DNA from: Gluconacetobacter johannae
Lineage (GTDB): Bacteria > Pseudomonadota > Alphaproteobacteria > Acetobacterales > Acetobacteraceae
Direction of reading: 5' to 3'
DNA length: 64,000 nt
Assembly (NCBI RefSeq): GCF_025994435.1
Contig: NZ_BAQK01000013.1
Coordinates: 1 to 64,000 of the forward strand
Below the pieces are notes generated by a model. It did not search any database, was not told the DNA's origin, and saw only the letters and a list, made by a program, of their open reading frames with translations. Both the position numbers and the translations under genes were made by a program. Below are positions 54,889-62,493 of this stretch, one piece after another. The stretch's first letter is position 1; every line of letters begins with the position of its first letter.

Positions 54889-56262
54889 TCAGAACAGAAA
54901 CGGCCGGCGGATGCGGCGTTCGCCGTCGATGTCGCGCGAGGCCGCCAGTCCCCACCCCACCATCAGGAACACCCATCCCGCCGTCCGCACGGTGAACAAT
55001 GCGCTATTGGAAGCGACCGGCCACAGCAGAACGCAACAGGTGACAAACAGCATGGCCTGCTGCGGCGCTTCCGCAGGGGCCAGGGCCCGCATCATCCGCC
55101 CCAGCCACATCGCGACCAGCACCACGAAACAGGCCAGCCCGAGTAGTCCCGCAGTCGTCGCGACTTCCAGATAGAAGTTATGCGGATGGATATTGCACCC
55201 GCTTGCGATGTCCCGCGCCGCCAGGGGCCAGCCGAACGGGGCCAGACCATGGACATAGGCCGGATTGGCGCAGAAATCGCGAAACCCGTCGAACCCCATG
55301 CCCAGCCATGGATGATGCCGTATCATCACCGCCGCCCGAAGATAGATCTGGCCATAGGGCGTGTTGGGAAAGTCCTTCATTTGCGCCAGGAAATGCACCA
55401 CCAGCTTCGCATAGGCCGGCGGCGACAGGACCGGCAGCAGGCAAAGCCCCACCACCCCCGCCAGGGCCGCCGCAACGACCGGCCATCTTGTCCAGCGGAC
55501 GATCAACGCCATAATCACCAGTCCCAGCCCAAACAACAGGCTGGGCATCCTTTGCCCGATCAGGATCATCGTCAGGACAAGGAATGCTATGCCGGCGGCG
55601 CCCGACAGCTTCCGCCCCCATTCCCGGGCCTCCAGGCGACGGACGGCGTAGATCATCAGGCCGGGAAAGACCACGATCTGCAACGCGACACCGGCACGGG
55701 GCTTGTAGAACGGCCCGGTCAGCGCTCCATCCATCCAGCGCGGATAGCCCCAGATATTCCGGCCCACCAGATATTGCTGCCAGCATTCAACGACGATCCA
55801 GACCGCCGCCACACCGACCACCAGCCCCAGCCAGCGCCGCGACCGCGCGTCGCGCAGCACCCAATGCTCCAGCGCGGCAGCGAACAGAAAAAATCGGCCA
55901 ATAACAAGAGATTCCGAAACAGAATGGGCGGATCCGTTCACGATCGACGACAGCACAGCCAGCGCCCAGAACAGCATCGCGACGGGGAACCAGCCCCGAC
56001 GCCACCAGGCGCCATCCCGCGTCATCGCGCAATGCGCCAGGAACAGGATCCCGACCCCCGAAATGATACCGTCGGAAATCGCACGCCCACGCAACTGAAA
56101 GAACGGCAGGGTCAGGGTCATCGTGAGCGCCAGCCAGCCAATGAACCGATCGACCGTCCTGCCCCGCAATTTCGTCTTCTCCACGATCACTCCACAGACA
56201 CGACCCAGACAAGCTGGCGATTCCGCCCAGTCTGCCGCATCACCATCATTCTGTTCGGACAC
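54889..56262 (-). CDS. O-antigen ligase-like (WaaL/Wzy_C) membrane protein
   Basis: A 457-residue protein with about 10-12 membrane helices. The large periplasmic loop and the HPHNFYLEVATTAGLLGLA block (about 372-390) define the Wzy_C/O-antigen ligase family, which joins undecaprenyl-linked glycan to lipid A core or protein. The frame begins with GTG at 56262 but has no clear ribosome site; a GTG at 56184, preceded by GGAG, may be the real start and would remove an uncharged 26-residue stretch. Related in function to the glycosyltransferase and GtrA genes nearby. Confidence 0.8.
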   Translation of the reverse strand: MSEQNDGDAADWAESPACLGRVCGVIVEKTKLRGRTVDRFIGWLALTMTLTLPFFQLRGRAISDGIISGVGILFLAHCAMTRDGAWWRRGWFPVAMLFWALAVLSSIVNGSAHSVSESLVIGRFFLFAAALEHWVLRDARSRRWLGLVVGVAAVWIVVECWQQYLVGRNIWGYPRWMDGALTGPFYKPRAGVALQIVVFPGLMIYAVRRLEAREWGRKLSGAAGIAFLVLTMILIGQRMPSLLFGLGLVIMALIVRWTRWPVVAAALAGVVGLCLLPVLSPPAYAKLVVHFLAQMKDFPNTPYGQIYLRAAVMIRHHPWLGMGFDGFRDFCANPAYVHGLAPFGWPLAARDIASGCNIHPHNFYLEVATTAGLLGLACFVVLVAMWLGRMMRALAPAEAPQQAMLFVTCCVLLWPVASNSALFTVRTAGWVFLMVGWGLAASRDIDGERRIRRPFLF

Positions 56263-56518
56263 ATGAACGTCAGTTGAACCCGGCCCCGGCTACGCCGTTA
56301 CATATCGTAATAATAATCACGCGAGCACATCATGGGACGTTTACTGATCGCCATCATCGGTACCATTCGCATGAACCGCCTTCACTATAGAGAATGAAGG
56401 ATTTCGACATGACAAGGCCGGGCACATTGCCCGATCTTCGGAAGCAGCGCATGGCGGTACAGGCGCTGATCCGACCGATAGCCTCTGTCGTCGATATTCG
56501 AATGTTCGGAAAGGAAAC

Positions 56519-56611
56519 TGGCGGAGGGGATGGGATTCGAACCCACGGTACGGCTTGACACCGTACAACGGTTTAGCAAACCGCCGCCTTCAGCCACTCG
56601 GCCACCCCTCC
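56519..56611 (-). tRNA. tRNA-Ser(GCT)
   Basis: A complete 93-base class II tRNA with CCA encoded. The acceptor GGAGGGG pairs with CCCCTCC, the anticodon loop TTTGCTAAA gives GCT (Ser, AGC/AGU codons), the long variable arm is present, and GGTTCGAATCC is the T-loop region. It lies 94 bases after gatB on the same strand. Confidence 0.97.
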
Positions 56612-56705
56612 GCCGAAGAGCGTGTTTTTCACACGGCGTTTGCAGCGCTGCTTGTAGACCGTCACCACAGCGCCGTCAAACCCGAAACCCGCCCCGACCG
56701 GCCAG

Positions 56706-58154
56706 TTACAGAACTTTCTTCAGGGCCGCGTTCACCAGTGCCGGATTCCCCTTGCCGGCCATGGCTTTCATGACCTGACCGACGAAGAATCCGAACAATT
56801 TATCCTTGCCGGACCGGTATTCGGCCAGCTTGTCCTGGTTCGCATCCAGCACCGCCTGCACGGCGGCGTCGATCGCGCCGGTGTCGGTGACCTGCCGCAG
56901 GCCCCGGCGCTCGACCACGGCGGCCGCCGATTCGCCGCTCTCCAGCATGTCCTCGAACACCTCCTTGGCGATCTTGCCGTTGATCGTCCCGTCGGTAATC
57001 AGGTCCAGCATGCCGCCCAGCCCCTCGGCGGTGATGGGGCTGTCCTGGATGGTCCGGCCGGTGCGGTTCAGGGCGGCAAAGAAATCGCCGATCACCCAAT
57101 TGGCCGCCAGGCGCGGGTCGCGGCCCCGGGCCACCGTCTCGTAGAAATCGGCCGTCGCCTGTTCGGCCACCAGCACGCCGGCGTCGTAGCGCGGAATGCC
57201 ATATTCGTCCTGGAACCTCTGGCGCTTGGCGTCGGGCAGTTCCGGCAGGGCGGCATCCAGCGATTCGACCCAGGCTTCCTCGACCACCAGCGGCAACAGG
57301 TCCGGATCGGGGAAATAGCGATAGTCGTGCGCGTCTTCCTTGCTGCGTAGCGACCGCGTCTCGCCGCGCGCCGGATCGAACAGGCGGGTTTCCTGATCGA
57401 CCGATCCGCCGCTCTCCCAGATCTCCACCTGGCGGGCGGCCTCGATTTCGATCGCCTGCATCACGTAGCGAATCGAGTTCACGTTCTTGATCTCGCAGCG
57501 GGTACGGAACGGCTCGCCGGCCTTGCGGACGGACACGTTCACGTCGGCGCGCATGGAGCCTTCCTCCATATTGCCGTCGCACGTGCCCAGATAACGCAGG
57601 ATCATACGCAGCTTGCGTAGATAGGCCCCGGCTTCCTCGGGCATGCGGATATCGGGTTCACTGACGATTTCCATCAGCGCGACGCCCGCGCGATTCAGGT
57701 CGATGAAGGAGCGCGTGGGGTCCTGGTCATGCATCGACTTGCCGGCATCCTGCTCCAGATGCAGGCGGGTGATGCCGATGGTCCGGATCGACCCGTCGGC
57801 CAGTTCGATCTCCACCGCGCCCTCGCCGACGATCGGATGGGTGAACTGGCTGATCTGGTAGCCCGTCGGCAGATCGGCGTAGAAATAGTTCTTGCGGTCG
57901 AATCGGCTCTCGAGGTTGATGCGCGCCTTCAGCCCCAGCCCGGTGCGGACCGCCTGCGCCACGCATTCGCGGTTGATGACCGGCAGCATGCCGGGAAAAC
58001 CCGCGTCCACCAGGCTGACATGCGTGTTCGGCTCGCCGCCATAGGAGGCCGAGGCACCGGAAAACAGCTTGGACTGGCTGATGACCTGGGCATGGACTTC
58101 CAGCCCGACGACCAGTTCCCAGGGGCCGGTCCGCCCTTCGATCACATAGCTCAT
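56706..58154 (-). CDS. gatB: Asp-tRNA(Asn)/Glu-tRNA(Gln) amidotransferase subunit B
   Basis: A 482-residue subunit of GatCAB, which binds the misacylated tRNA and activates its carboxylate. Clear blocks are VVGLEVHAQVISQSKLFSG at the start, FFYADLPTGYQIS-type FYADLPTGYQ, SFIDLNRAGVALMEIVSEPD and the C-terminal YqeY-like tail. GGAGGT sits six bases before the ATG at 58154, which shares its A with the gatA stop (TGATG). A GTG one codon earlier could also be used. Confidence 0.96.
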   Translation of the reverse strand: MSYVIEGRTGPWELVVGLEVHAQVISQSKLFSGASASYGGEPNTHVSLVDAGFPGMLPVINRECVAQAVRTGLGLKARINLESRFDRKNYFYADLPTGYQISQFTHPIVGEGAVEIELADGSIRTIGITRLHLEQDAGKSMHDQDPTRSFIDLNRAGVALMEIVSEPDIRMPEEAGAYLRKLRMILRYLGTCDGNMEEGSMRADVNVSVRKAGEPFRTRCEIKNVNSIRYVMQAIEIEAARQVEIWESGGSVDQETRLFDPARGETRSLRSKEDAHDYRYFPDPDLLPLVVEEAWVESLDAALPELPDAKRQRFQDEYGIPRYDAGVLVAEQATADFYETVARGRDPRLAANWVIGDFFAALNRTGRTIQDSPITAEGLGGMLDLITDGTINGKIAKEVFEDMLESGESAAAVVERRGLRQVTDTGAIDAAVQAVLDANQDKLAEYRSGKDKLFGFFVGQVMKAMAGKGNPALVNAALKKVL

Positions 58155-59638
58155 CACACCACCTCCGCACGGACCGCCGGACGGTGCGTGAAGGACGCCG
58201 CCCGTTCGATGGCGCTGGCGGCCGCCAGGACCGATTCCTCGTCGAACGACCGGCCGATGATCTGCAGGCCCAGCGGCAGCCCGCTGGCGCTCAGCCCCGC
58301 CGGGACCGACATCGCGGGCACGCCGGCCATGCTGGCCGGGACGGTGAATACGTCGTTCAGATACATCTGCACCGGATCGTCCATCTTTTCCCCCTGCGCG
58401 AAGGCCGGGGACGGCGCCGTCGGCGTCAGCAGCACGTCGACCTGCTGGAACGCACGCTCGAAATCCCGCCGGATCAGGTTCCGCACCTTCTGCGCCCGCA
58501 GGTAATACGCATCGTAATATCCGGCCGACAGGACGTAGGTTCCCATCATGATCCGCCGGCGGACCTCCGCCCCGAATCCGGCGCGCCGGGTCGCCTCGTA
58601 CTGCTCGTCCAGCGACGGGGCCGGCACCCGGCGTCCGAAGCGCACGCCGTCATAGCGCGCCAGGTTCGACGAACATTCGGCCGGCGCCACGATATAATAG
58701 GTCGCCAGGCCGTACTTGGTGTAGGGCAGCGACACCTCGACGATCTCGCATCCCGCGTCGCGCAGCCAGGCGATGCCCTTGTCCCACGCGGCCTCGATTT
58801 CCGCCGGCATGCCCGCCACGCGGTATTCGGCGGGAATGCCCACCTTCATGCCCTTCAGGTCGCGGCCGCAGGCGGCGCGGTAATCGGGCACCGGGCAATC
58901 GACGCTGGTGCTGTCGCGGGGGTCGAACCCCGCCATCGACTGCAGCAGGATGGCGCAATCCTCGACCGTGCGGGCCATCGGCCCCGCCTGGTCCAGGGAA
59001 CTGGCGAAGGCGATGGTGCCCCAGCGGCTGCACCGCCCATAGGTCGGCTTGATGCCCGCGATTCCGCAATAGGACGCCGGCTGGCGGATCGAACCGCCGG
59101 TGTCGGTGCCCGTGGCCCCCATCACCAGGCTGGCCGCTACCGCCGCCGCCGACCCGCCGGACGAACCGCCGGGAACCAGGACGGTGTCCGCGTCGCCCGC
59201 GCGCTTCCACGGATTTTCCACCGCGCCGAAAGCCGAATTGATGTTGGCCGAACCCATCGCGAATTCGTCCAGGTTGGTCTTGCCCGCGAACACCGCGCCG
59301 TCGCGCAGCAGGTTCGCCGTCACCGTGCTTTCATACGGCGGCACGAAATTTTCCAGCATCCGGCTGGCGGCCGTCGTCCGCACCCCGTCGGTGCAGAACA
59401 GGTCCTTGATGCCCAGCGGAATGCCCGTCAGCGGCGCGGCCTCGCCCTTGGCCAGCACGGCGTCCGCGCGACGCGCGGCGTCCATCGCCTGGTCCGCCGT
59501 CACGGTAATGAAGGCGTTCAGCCGCCCGTTCAGCCGTTCGATGGCGGCAACATGCGCGCCGACCAGTTCGACCGCCGAGAAATCGCGCCGTTTCAACCCG
59601 GCCTGGGCCGCGGCGATCGTCAGTTCGGTCAGCATCAT
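58154..59638 (-). CDS. gatA: Asp-tRNA(Asn)/Glu-tRNA(Gln) amidotransferase subunit A
   Basis: A 494-residue amidase-family subunit freeing ammonia from glutamine. The Ser-cis-Ser-Lys triad is visible: Lys78 in GIPLGIKDLF, the cis-Ser in PGGSSGGSAA (about 159/160) and the nucleophile Ser183 in TDTGGSIRQPA. It starts within the gatC stop (ATGA) and its stop meets gatB, so the three subunits are produced together in the order C-A-B. Confidence 0.96.
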   Translation of the reverse strand: MMLTELTIAAAQAGLKRRDFSAVELVGAHVAAIERLNGRLNAFITVTADQAMDAARRADAVLAKGEAAPLTGIPLGIKDLFCTDGVRTTAASRMLENFVPPYESTVTANLLRDGAVFAGKTNLDEFAMGSANINSAFGAVENPWKRAGDADTVLVPGGSSGGSAAAVAASLVMGATGTDTGGSIRQPASYCGIAGIKPTYGRCSRWGTIAFASSLDQAGPMARTVEDCAILLQSMAGFDPRDSTSVDCPVPDYRAACGRDLKGMKVGIPAEYRVAGMPAEIEAAWDKGIAWLRDAGCEIVEVSLPYTKYGLATYYIVAPAECSSNLARYDGVRFGRRVPAPSLDEQYEATRRAGFGAEVRRRIMMGTYVLSAGYYDAYYLRAQKVRNLIRRDFERAFQQVDVLLTPTAPSPAFAQGEKMDDPVQMYLNDVFTVPASMAGVPAMSVPAGLSASGLPLGLQIIGRSFDEESVLAAASAIERAASFTHRPAVRAEVV

Positions 59639-59922
59639 TCCACCACCTTCGGCACGGTATAAAACGGCCCCGCCGCATCCGGCGCGTTGGACAGGACGGC
59701 GTCGCGCGCGTCCCCGTCCGTCACCACGTCGTCGCGCATGCGTAACGCCGCATGCCCGGTGCCCACCATCGGTTCCACACCGTCGATGTCGACCTCGTTC
59801 AACTGCTCGATCCAGCCGAGAATTCCGTTGAGTTCGCCCTGAAGGGCATGCAGGTCGGATTCGTCGATTCCTATCCGTGCCAGTCTGGCGATACGACGGA
59901 CGGTCGCGGGATCAAGCGACAT
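59635..59922 (-). CDS. gatC: Asp-tRNA(Asn)/Glu-tRNA(Gln) amidotransferase subunit C
   Basis: A 95-residue subunit that wraps around GatA. The start MSLDPATVRRIARLARIGI and the middle LNGILGWIEQLNEVDIDGVEPM are typical; the C-terminus GPFYTVPKVVE matches the conserved end. First gene of the gatCAB run; divergent from ruvX over a 75-base gap. An open frame extends upstream into that gap but is not conserved-looking. Confidence 0.94.
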   Translation of the reverse strand: MSLDPATVRRIARLARIGIDESDLHALQGELNGILGWIEQLNEVDIDGVEPMVGTGHAALRMRDDVVTDGDARDAVLSNAPDAAGPFYTVPKVVE

Positions 59923-59997
59923 GAAGCATAACTTTCCATCATGACTTGGGGGGAATAACCTGCCGGGCAGGACAACGCGCGGACCATAGACCCAGAC

Positions 59998-60462
59998 ATG
60001 CCCCTGTTCAACATGCACCAGATCCGCGCCCAACTGGGCCGCGACCAGCGCCTGCTGGGCCTCGACCCCGGCCAGAAGACGATCGGCCTGGCCCTGTCGG
60101 ACGTCTCGCTGATACTGGCATCGCCTTATGGCACGCTGCGGCGCGGCAAGCTGTCCGCCATGGCGGTGGAAATCCGCCGCATCGCCGCGCGCGAGGATGT
60201 GGGCGCCCTGGTGTCGGGCCTGCCGCTGTCCCTGGACGGCAGCTTCGGGCCGGCGGCCCAGGCGGCGCGCGACTGGATGATATCCCTGTCCGAGCAGACC
60301 GGCCTGCCCGCCGCGATGTGGGACGAACGCCTGTCGTCCAGCGCCGTCAACCGGATGCTGGTGCAGGATGCCGACGTCAGCCGCCGGCGCCGCGCCGAAC
60401 TGGTGGACAAGCTGGCGGCGTCCTACATGCTGCAGGGCGCGCTGGACGCGACCGCATCCTGA
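59998..60462 (+). CDS. ruvX: Holliday junction resolvase-like protein RuvX (YqgF)
   Basis: A 154-residue RNase H-fold protein with GLDPGQKTIGLALSD (Asp23 in the first metal site), VSGLPLSLDGSFGPAAQAA, and a closing DERLSSSAVNRML with a further acidic residue. YqgF acts in processing of 16S rRNA in E. coli and has Holliday-junction nuclease activity in others. Normal length. Divergent from gatC. Confidence 0.93.
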   Translation: MPLFNMHQIRAQLGRDQRLLGLDPGQKTIGLALSDVSLILASPYGTLRRGKLSAMAVEIRRIAAREDVGALVSGLPLSLDGSFGPAAQAARDWMISLSEQTGLPAAMWDERLSSSAVNRMLVQDADVSRRRRAELVDKLAASYMLQGALDATAS

Positions 60463-60527
60463 CGCCGCCGCACGCGCCGGCGCGGCAGGGTGACATGGAT
60501 CTGTTTTTCAGGAAGAAGGCCGAAGGA

Positions 60528-60602
60528 TGGTGGGCGCAACAGGGATTGAACCTGTGACCCCTACCATGTCAAGGTAGTGCTCTACCGCTGAGCTATGCGC
60601 CC
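60528..60602 (-). tRNA. tRNA-Val(GAC)
   Basis: A complete 75-base tRNA with encoded CCA. Acceptor GGGCGCA pairs with TGCGCCC; the anticodon stem CTACC/GGTAG encloses TTGACAT with anticodon GAC. D-arm GCTCAGCGGTAGAGC and T-arm ACAGGTTCAATCCCTGT are standard. Confidence 0.97.
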
Positions 60603-60686
60603 ATCCGTTCGGTGAACAGGCTTCTAGCCGGGCTGGCGGCGTTGTGCAACCCGTCCGTGCGGAAAAAATGAAATCATCCCTCCGTT

Positions 60687-60716
60687 TTGACGAAGCGCCT
60701 GATAACATGGGATAAC
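60687..60716 (+). promoter_or_regulatory. Putative sigma-70 promoter of N-formylglutamate amidohydrolase gene
   Basis: TTGACG (60687-60692), 18 bases, then GATAAC (60711-60716). With this -10 the transcript would begin near 60723, two bases before the ATG at 60725, and no Shine-Dalgarno sequence precedes that ATG. Confidence 0.45.
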
Positions 60717-60724
60717 TTCCCGAA

Positions 60725-61612
60725 ATGGTTGCCAGTTCTGCCCTGGATGACGCCCACCCCGCGCCATTTGTGGTGACGCCGCCGCGCGCGGCGGCGCTGC
60801 CCCTGGTGGTCGCCTCGCCGCATTCCGGACGCGCCTATCCGGACGCCTTCCTTGCGATGTCGCGCCTGGACCGCGCCATTCTGCGCCGCAGCGAAGATTT
60901 CCATGTCGACGAGTTGCTGGACCGGGCGCCGGACCTGGGGGCCAGCCTGATCTGCGCGATCTTTCCGCGCATCTATTGCGATCCCAACCGCGAGGCATGG
61001 GAACTGGACCCCACGATGTTCAGCGACCCCTTGCCCGACGGGTGCAACAGCACGACCCCCCGGGTCCGCGCGGGGCTGGGGACCATCCCGCGCCTGTCGG
61101 CCACCGGCGCGCCGGTCTATCGCGGGCGCCTCCCGTTCGCCGAGGCACGCGAACGGATCCGCACATGCTGGGCGCCCTACCACGCCGCCCTGTCGGCGCT
61201 GATCGACGCGGCAGTCGCCGCCCAGGGCGTCTGCCTGCTGGTCGATTGCCATTCCATGCCCGGCCCGGCGGGTCGCAACGCGCCGGATTTCATCCTGGGC
61301 GACGCCTGGGGCACGTCATGCGCGCCGGCTATCACCGCCGCCGCCGAAACCGCCCTGCGCGCACGGGGGTTTGGCGCCTGCCGCAACACCCCCTACGCCG
61401 GGGGCTACGTCACACGCCATTACGGCCGCCCCCGCGAAGGGGTACACGCCTTGCAGGTCGAGATCAGCCGCGCGCTGTACATGGACGAGGCGCGGCTGGA
61501 AAAGGGCGACGGATTCGCCGTGATCCGGGCCGTGCTGACCGGCCTGCTGCGCGACCTGGCGGCGGCAACGGAACAGCTGGTCCGCGACAGGGCCCCCACC
61601 CTGTCGTCCTGA
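60725..61612 (+). CDS. N-formylglutamate amidohydrolase family protein (copy 2)
   Basis: A 295-residue zinc hydrolase of the FGase family with clearer motifs than the first copy: VASPHSGRAYPDAF, CDPNREAWELDPTMF, LVDCHSMPGPAG (His of the metal site), and NTPYAGGYVTRHYG plus GVHALQVEISRALYMDE. It likely hydrolyses N-formylglutamate or a related N-acyl amino acid in the cytosol. Histidine-degradation genes are not in the window. The mRNA may be leaderless (see promoter). Confidence 0.85.
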   Translation: MVASSALDDAHPAPFVVTPPRAAALPLVVASPHSGRAYPDAFLAMSRLDRAILRRSEDFHVDELLDRAPDLGASLICAIFPRIYCDPNREAWELDPTMFSDPLPDGCNSTTPRVRAGLGTIPRLSATGAPVYRGRLPFAEARERIRTCWAPYHAALSALIDAAVAAQGVCLLVDCHSMPGPAGRNAPDFILGDAWGTSCAPAITAAAETALRARGFGACRNTPYAGGYVTRHYGRPREGVHALQVEISRALYMDEARLEKGDGFAVIRAVLTGLLRDLAAATEQLVRDRAPTLSS

Positions 61613-61630
61613 GAAGCTCCGACGTGGCGG

Positions 61631-61990
61631 TCAGCCCGCCTTCGGCGGCTCGCCCGACGGGGTCTGCCGATCCACGGCGGCGGGCAGGAACTGCGCCAGC
61701 GCCGGCAGGATGGTCGATGCCGGCAACCCGGTCCGGTCCGCCAGCGCCTGCACCTGCTGGCTGGACAGGATCGAGCGCAATTCGTCGGCCGAAATCGGCA
61801 AATTCTGGCCGCTCCCGATCCACGACCTGACCTTGTCCCCCAGACCGGCCTGTTCGGCCTGGGCCATCAGGCTGGAAATCCCCTGCGCCGACGTCAGTTC
61901 GGCCAGGTGCTGATGCAGCTTGTCCGTCAGTCCGGTGCTGTCGGCCAGTTCCGTTACCTTGTTGAGCAGTCCGTCGAATATTCCGGGCAT
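61631..61990 (-). CDS. YidB family (DUF937) protein
   Basis: A 119-residue small protein: MPGIFDGLLNKVTELADSTG, a middle GLGDKVRSWIGSGQNLPIS and ALADRTGLPASTILPALAQF match the YidB/DUF937 pattern, which has no established role. Mostly helical and soluble. It ends 18 bases from the convergent amidohydrolase stop. A strong terminator of the upstream small RNA lies 74 bases before its start, so it needs its own promoter in that short gap. Confidence 0.85.
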   Translation of the reverse strand: MPGIFDGLLNKVTELADSTGLTDKLHQHLAELTSAQGISSLMAQAEQAGLGDKVRSWIGSGQNLPISADELRSILSSQQVQALADRTGLPASTILPALAQFLPAAVDRQTPSGEPPKAG

Positions 61991-62063
61991 TGTTCACCTG
62001 GCCTTTCCTGGTCGCATTCCCTGTGACAGGGCCATTATGGAGCAGCCCGCCGGGAATCAGGAC

Positions 62064-62090
62064 AAAAAAAAAGCGGTGCCGAGGCACCGC
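62064..62090 (-). terminator. Rho-independent terminator of the small RNA
   Basis: Stem GCGGTGCC/GGCACCGC with a two-base loop, eight perfect pairs, directly followed by nine T residues on the minus strand. The best intrinsic terminator seen in the window, and pointing away from any recognised upstream protein gene. Confidence 0.85.
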
Positions 62091-62147
62091 CAAGTTTAGG
62101 GAGGAAACGTCCAAGAAGCAGCTGCACATCGCAACACTGCAACTCCC
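62064..62147 (-). ncRNA. Putative small RNA with anti-Shine-Dalgarno stretch
   Basis: On the minus strand a promoter-like TTGACA (62179-62174) and TCCTAT (62155-62150, spacing 18) precede a transcript of about 80-85 bases. It has GTTGCA pairing with TGCAGC as a first hairpin, then an exposed TTTCCTCCC (62105-62097) that can pair with Shine-Dalgarno sequences, then a perfect terminator stem GCGGTGCC-TC-GGCACCGC followed by nine T. No meaningful ORF. The architecture is that of Hfq-type regulatory RNAs such as the alphaproteobacterial anti-SD sRNAs (AbcR, CcsR); membership of a named family was not established. Confidence 0.6.
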
Positions 62148-62149
62148 CG

Positions 62150-62179
62150 ATAGGAGCCTCAATCACATTTAAGTGTCAA
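62150..62179 (-). promoter_or_regulatory. Promoter of the small RNA
   Basis: A consensus -35 TTGACA (62179-62174) with a weaker -10 TCCTAT 18 bases on, so that transcription should start near 62143-62147. Located in an AT-richer patch between the tRNA-Val(CAC) gene and the small RNA. Confidence 0.5.
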
Positions 62180-62344
62180 GAAAATAGTACCCCGTCCCGT
62201 CATCACCGCCATAGGCGCCGACTGGCGAACGACGCGACGCGCAGGAAATTCGTAATGGTCAGTGGGGAGGATCTGAGGGGATGGGAGGCAGGAAAATCCC
62301 CCTGCTCTCAGCGGGCGGCACGATCAGCCGCCCGACGATCCGGA

Positions 62345-62419
62345 TGGTGGGTGCGACAGGGATTGAACCTGTGACCCCCGCCGTGTGAAGGCGATGCTCT
62401 ACCGCTGAGCTACGCACCC
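62345..62419 (-). tRNA. tRNA-Val(CAC)
   Basis: A 75-base tRNA with encoded CCA. Acceptor GGGTGCG pairs with CGCACCC; the anticodon stem CGCC/GGCG (loop TTCACAC) gives CAC, reading GUG. D and T arms are nearly the same as in the GAC isoacceptor at 60528. Confidence 0.97.
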
Positions 62420-62493
62420 ATCCGATGTCGTTGCGGCCCTCTTAATGGATCTCCCCCCCCTTCGCAAGGGGCCTCATGATCCATTCTTCGCCC

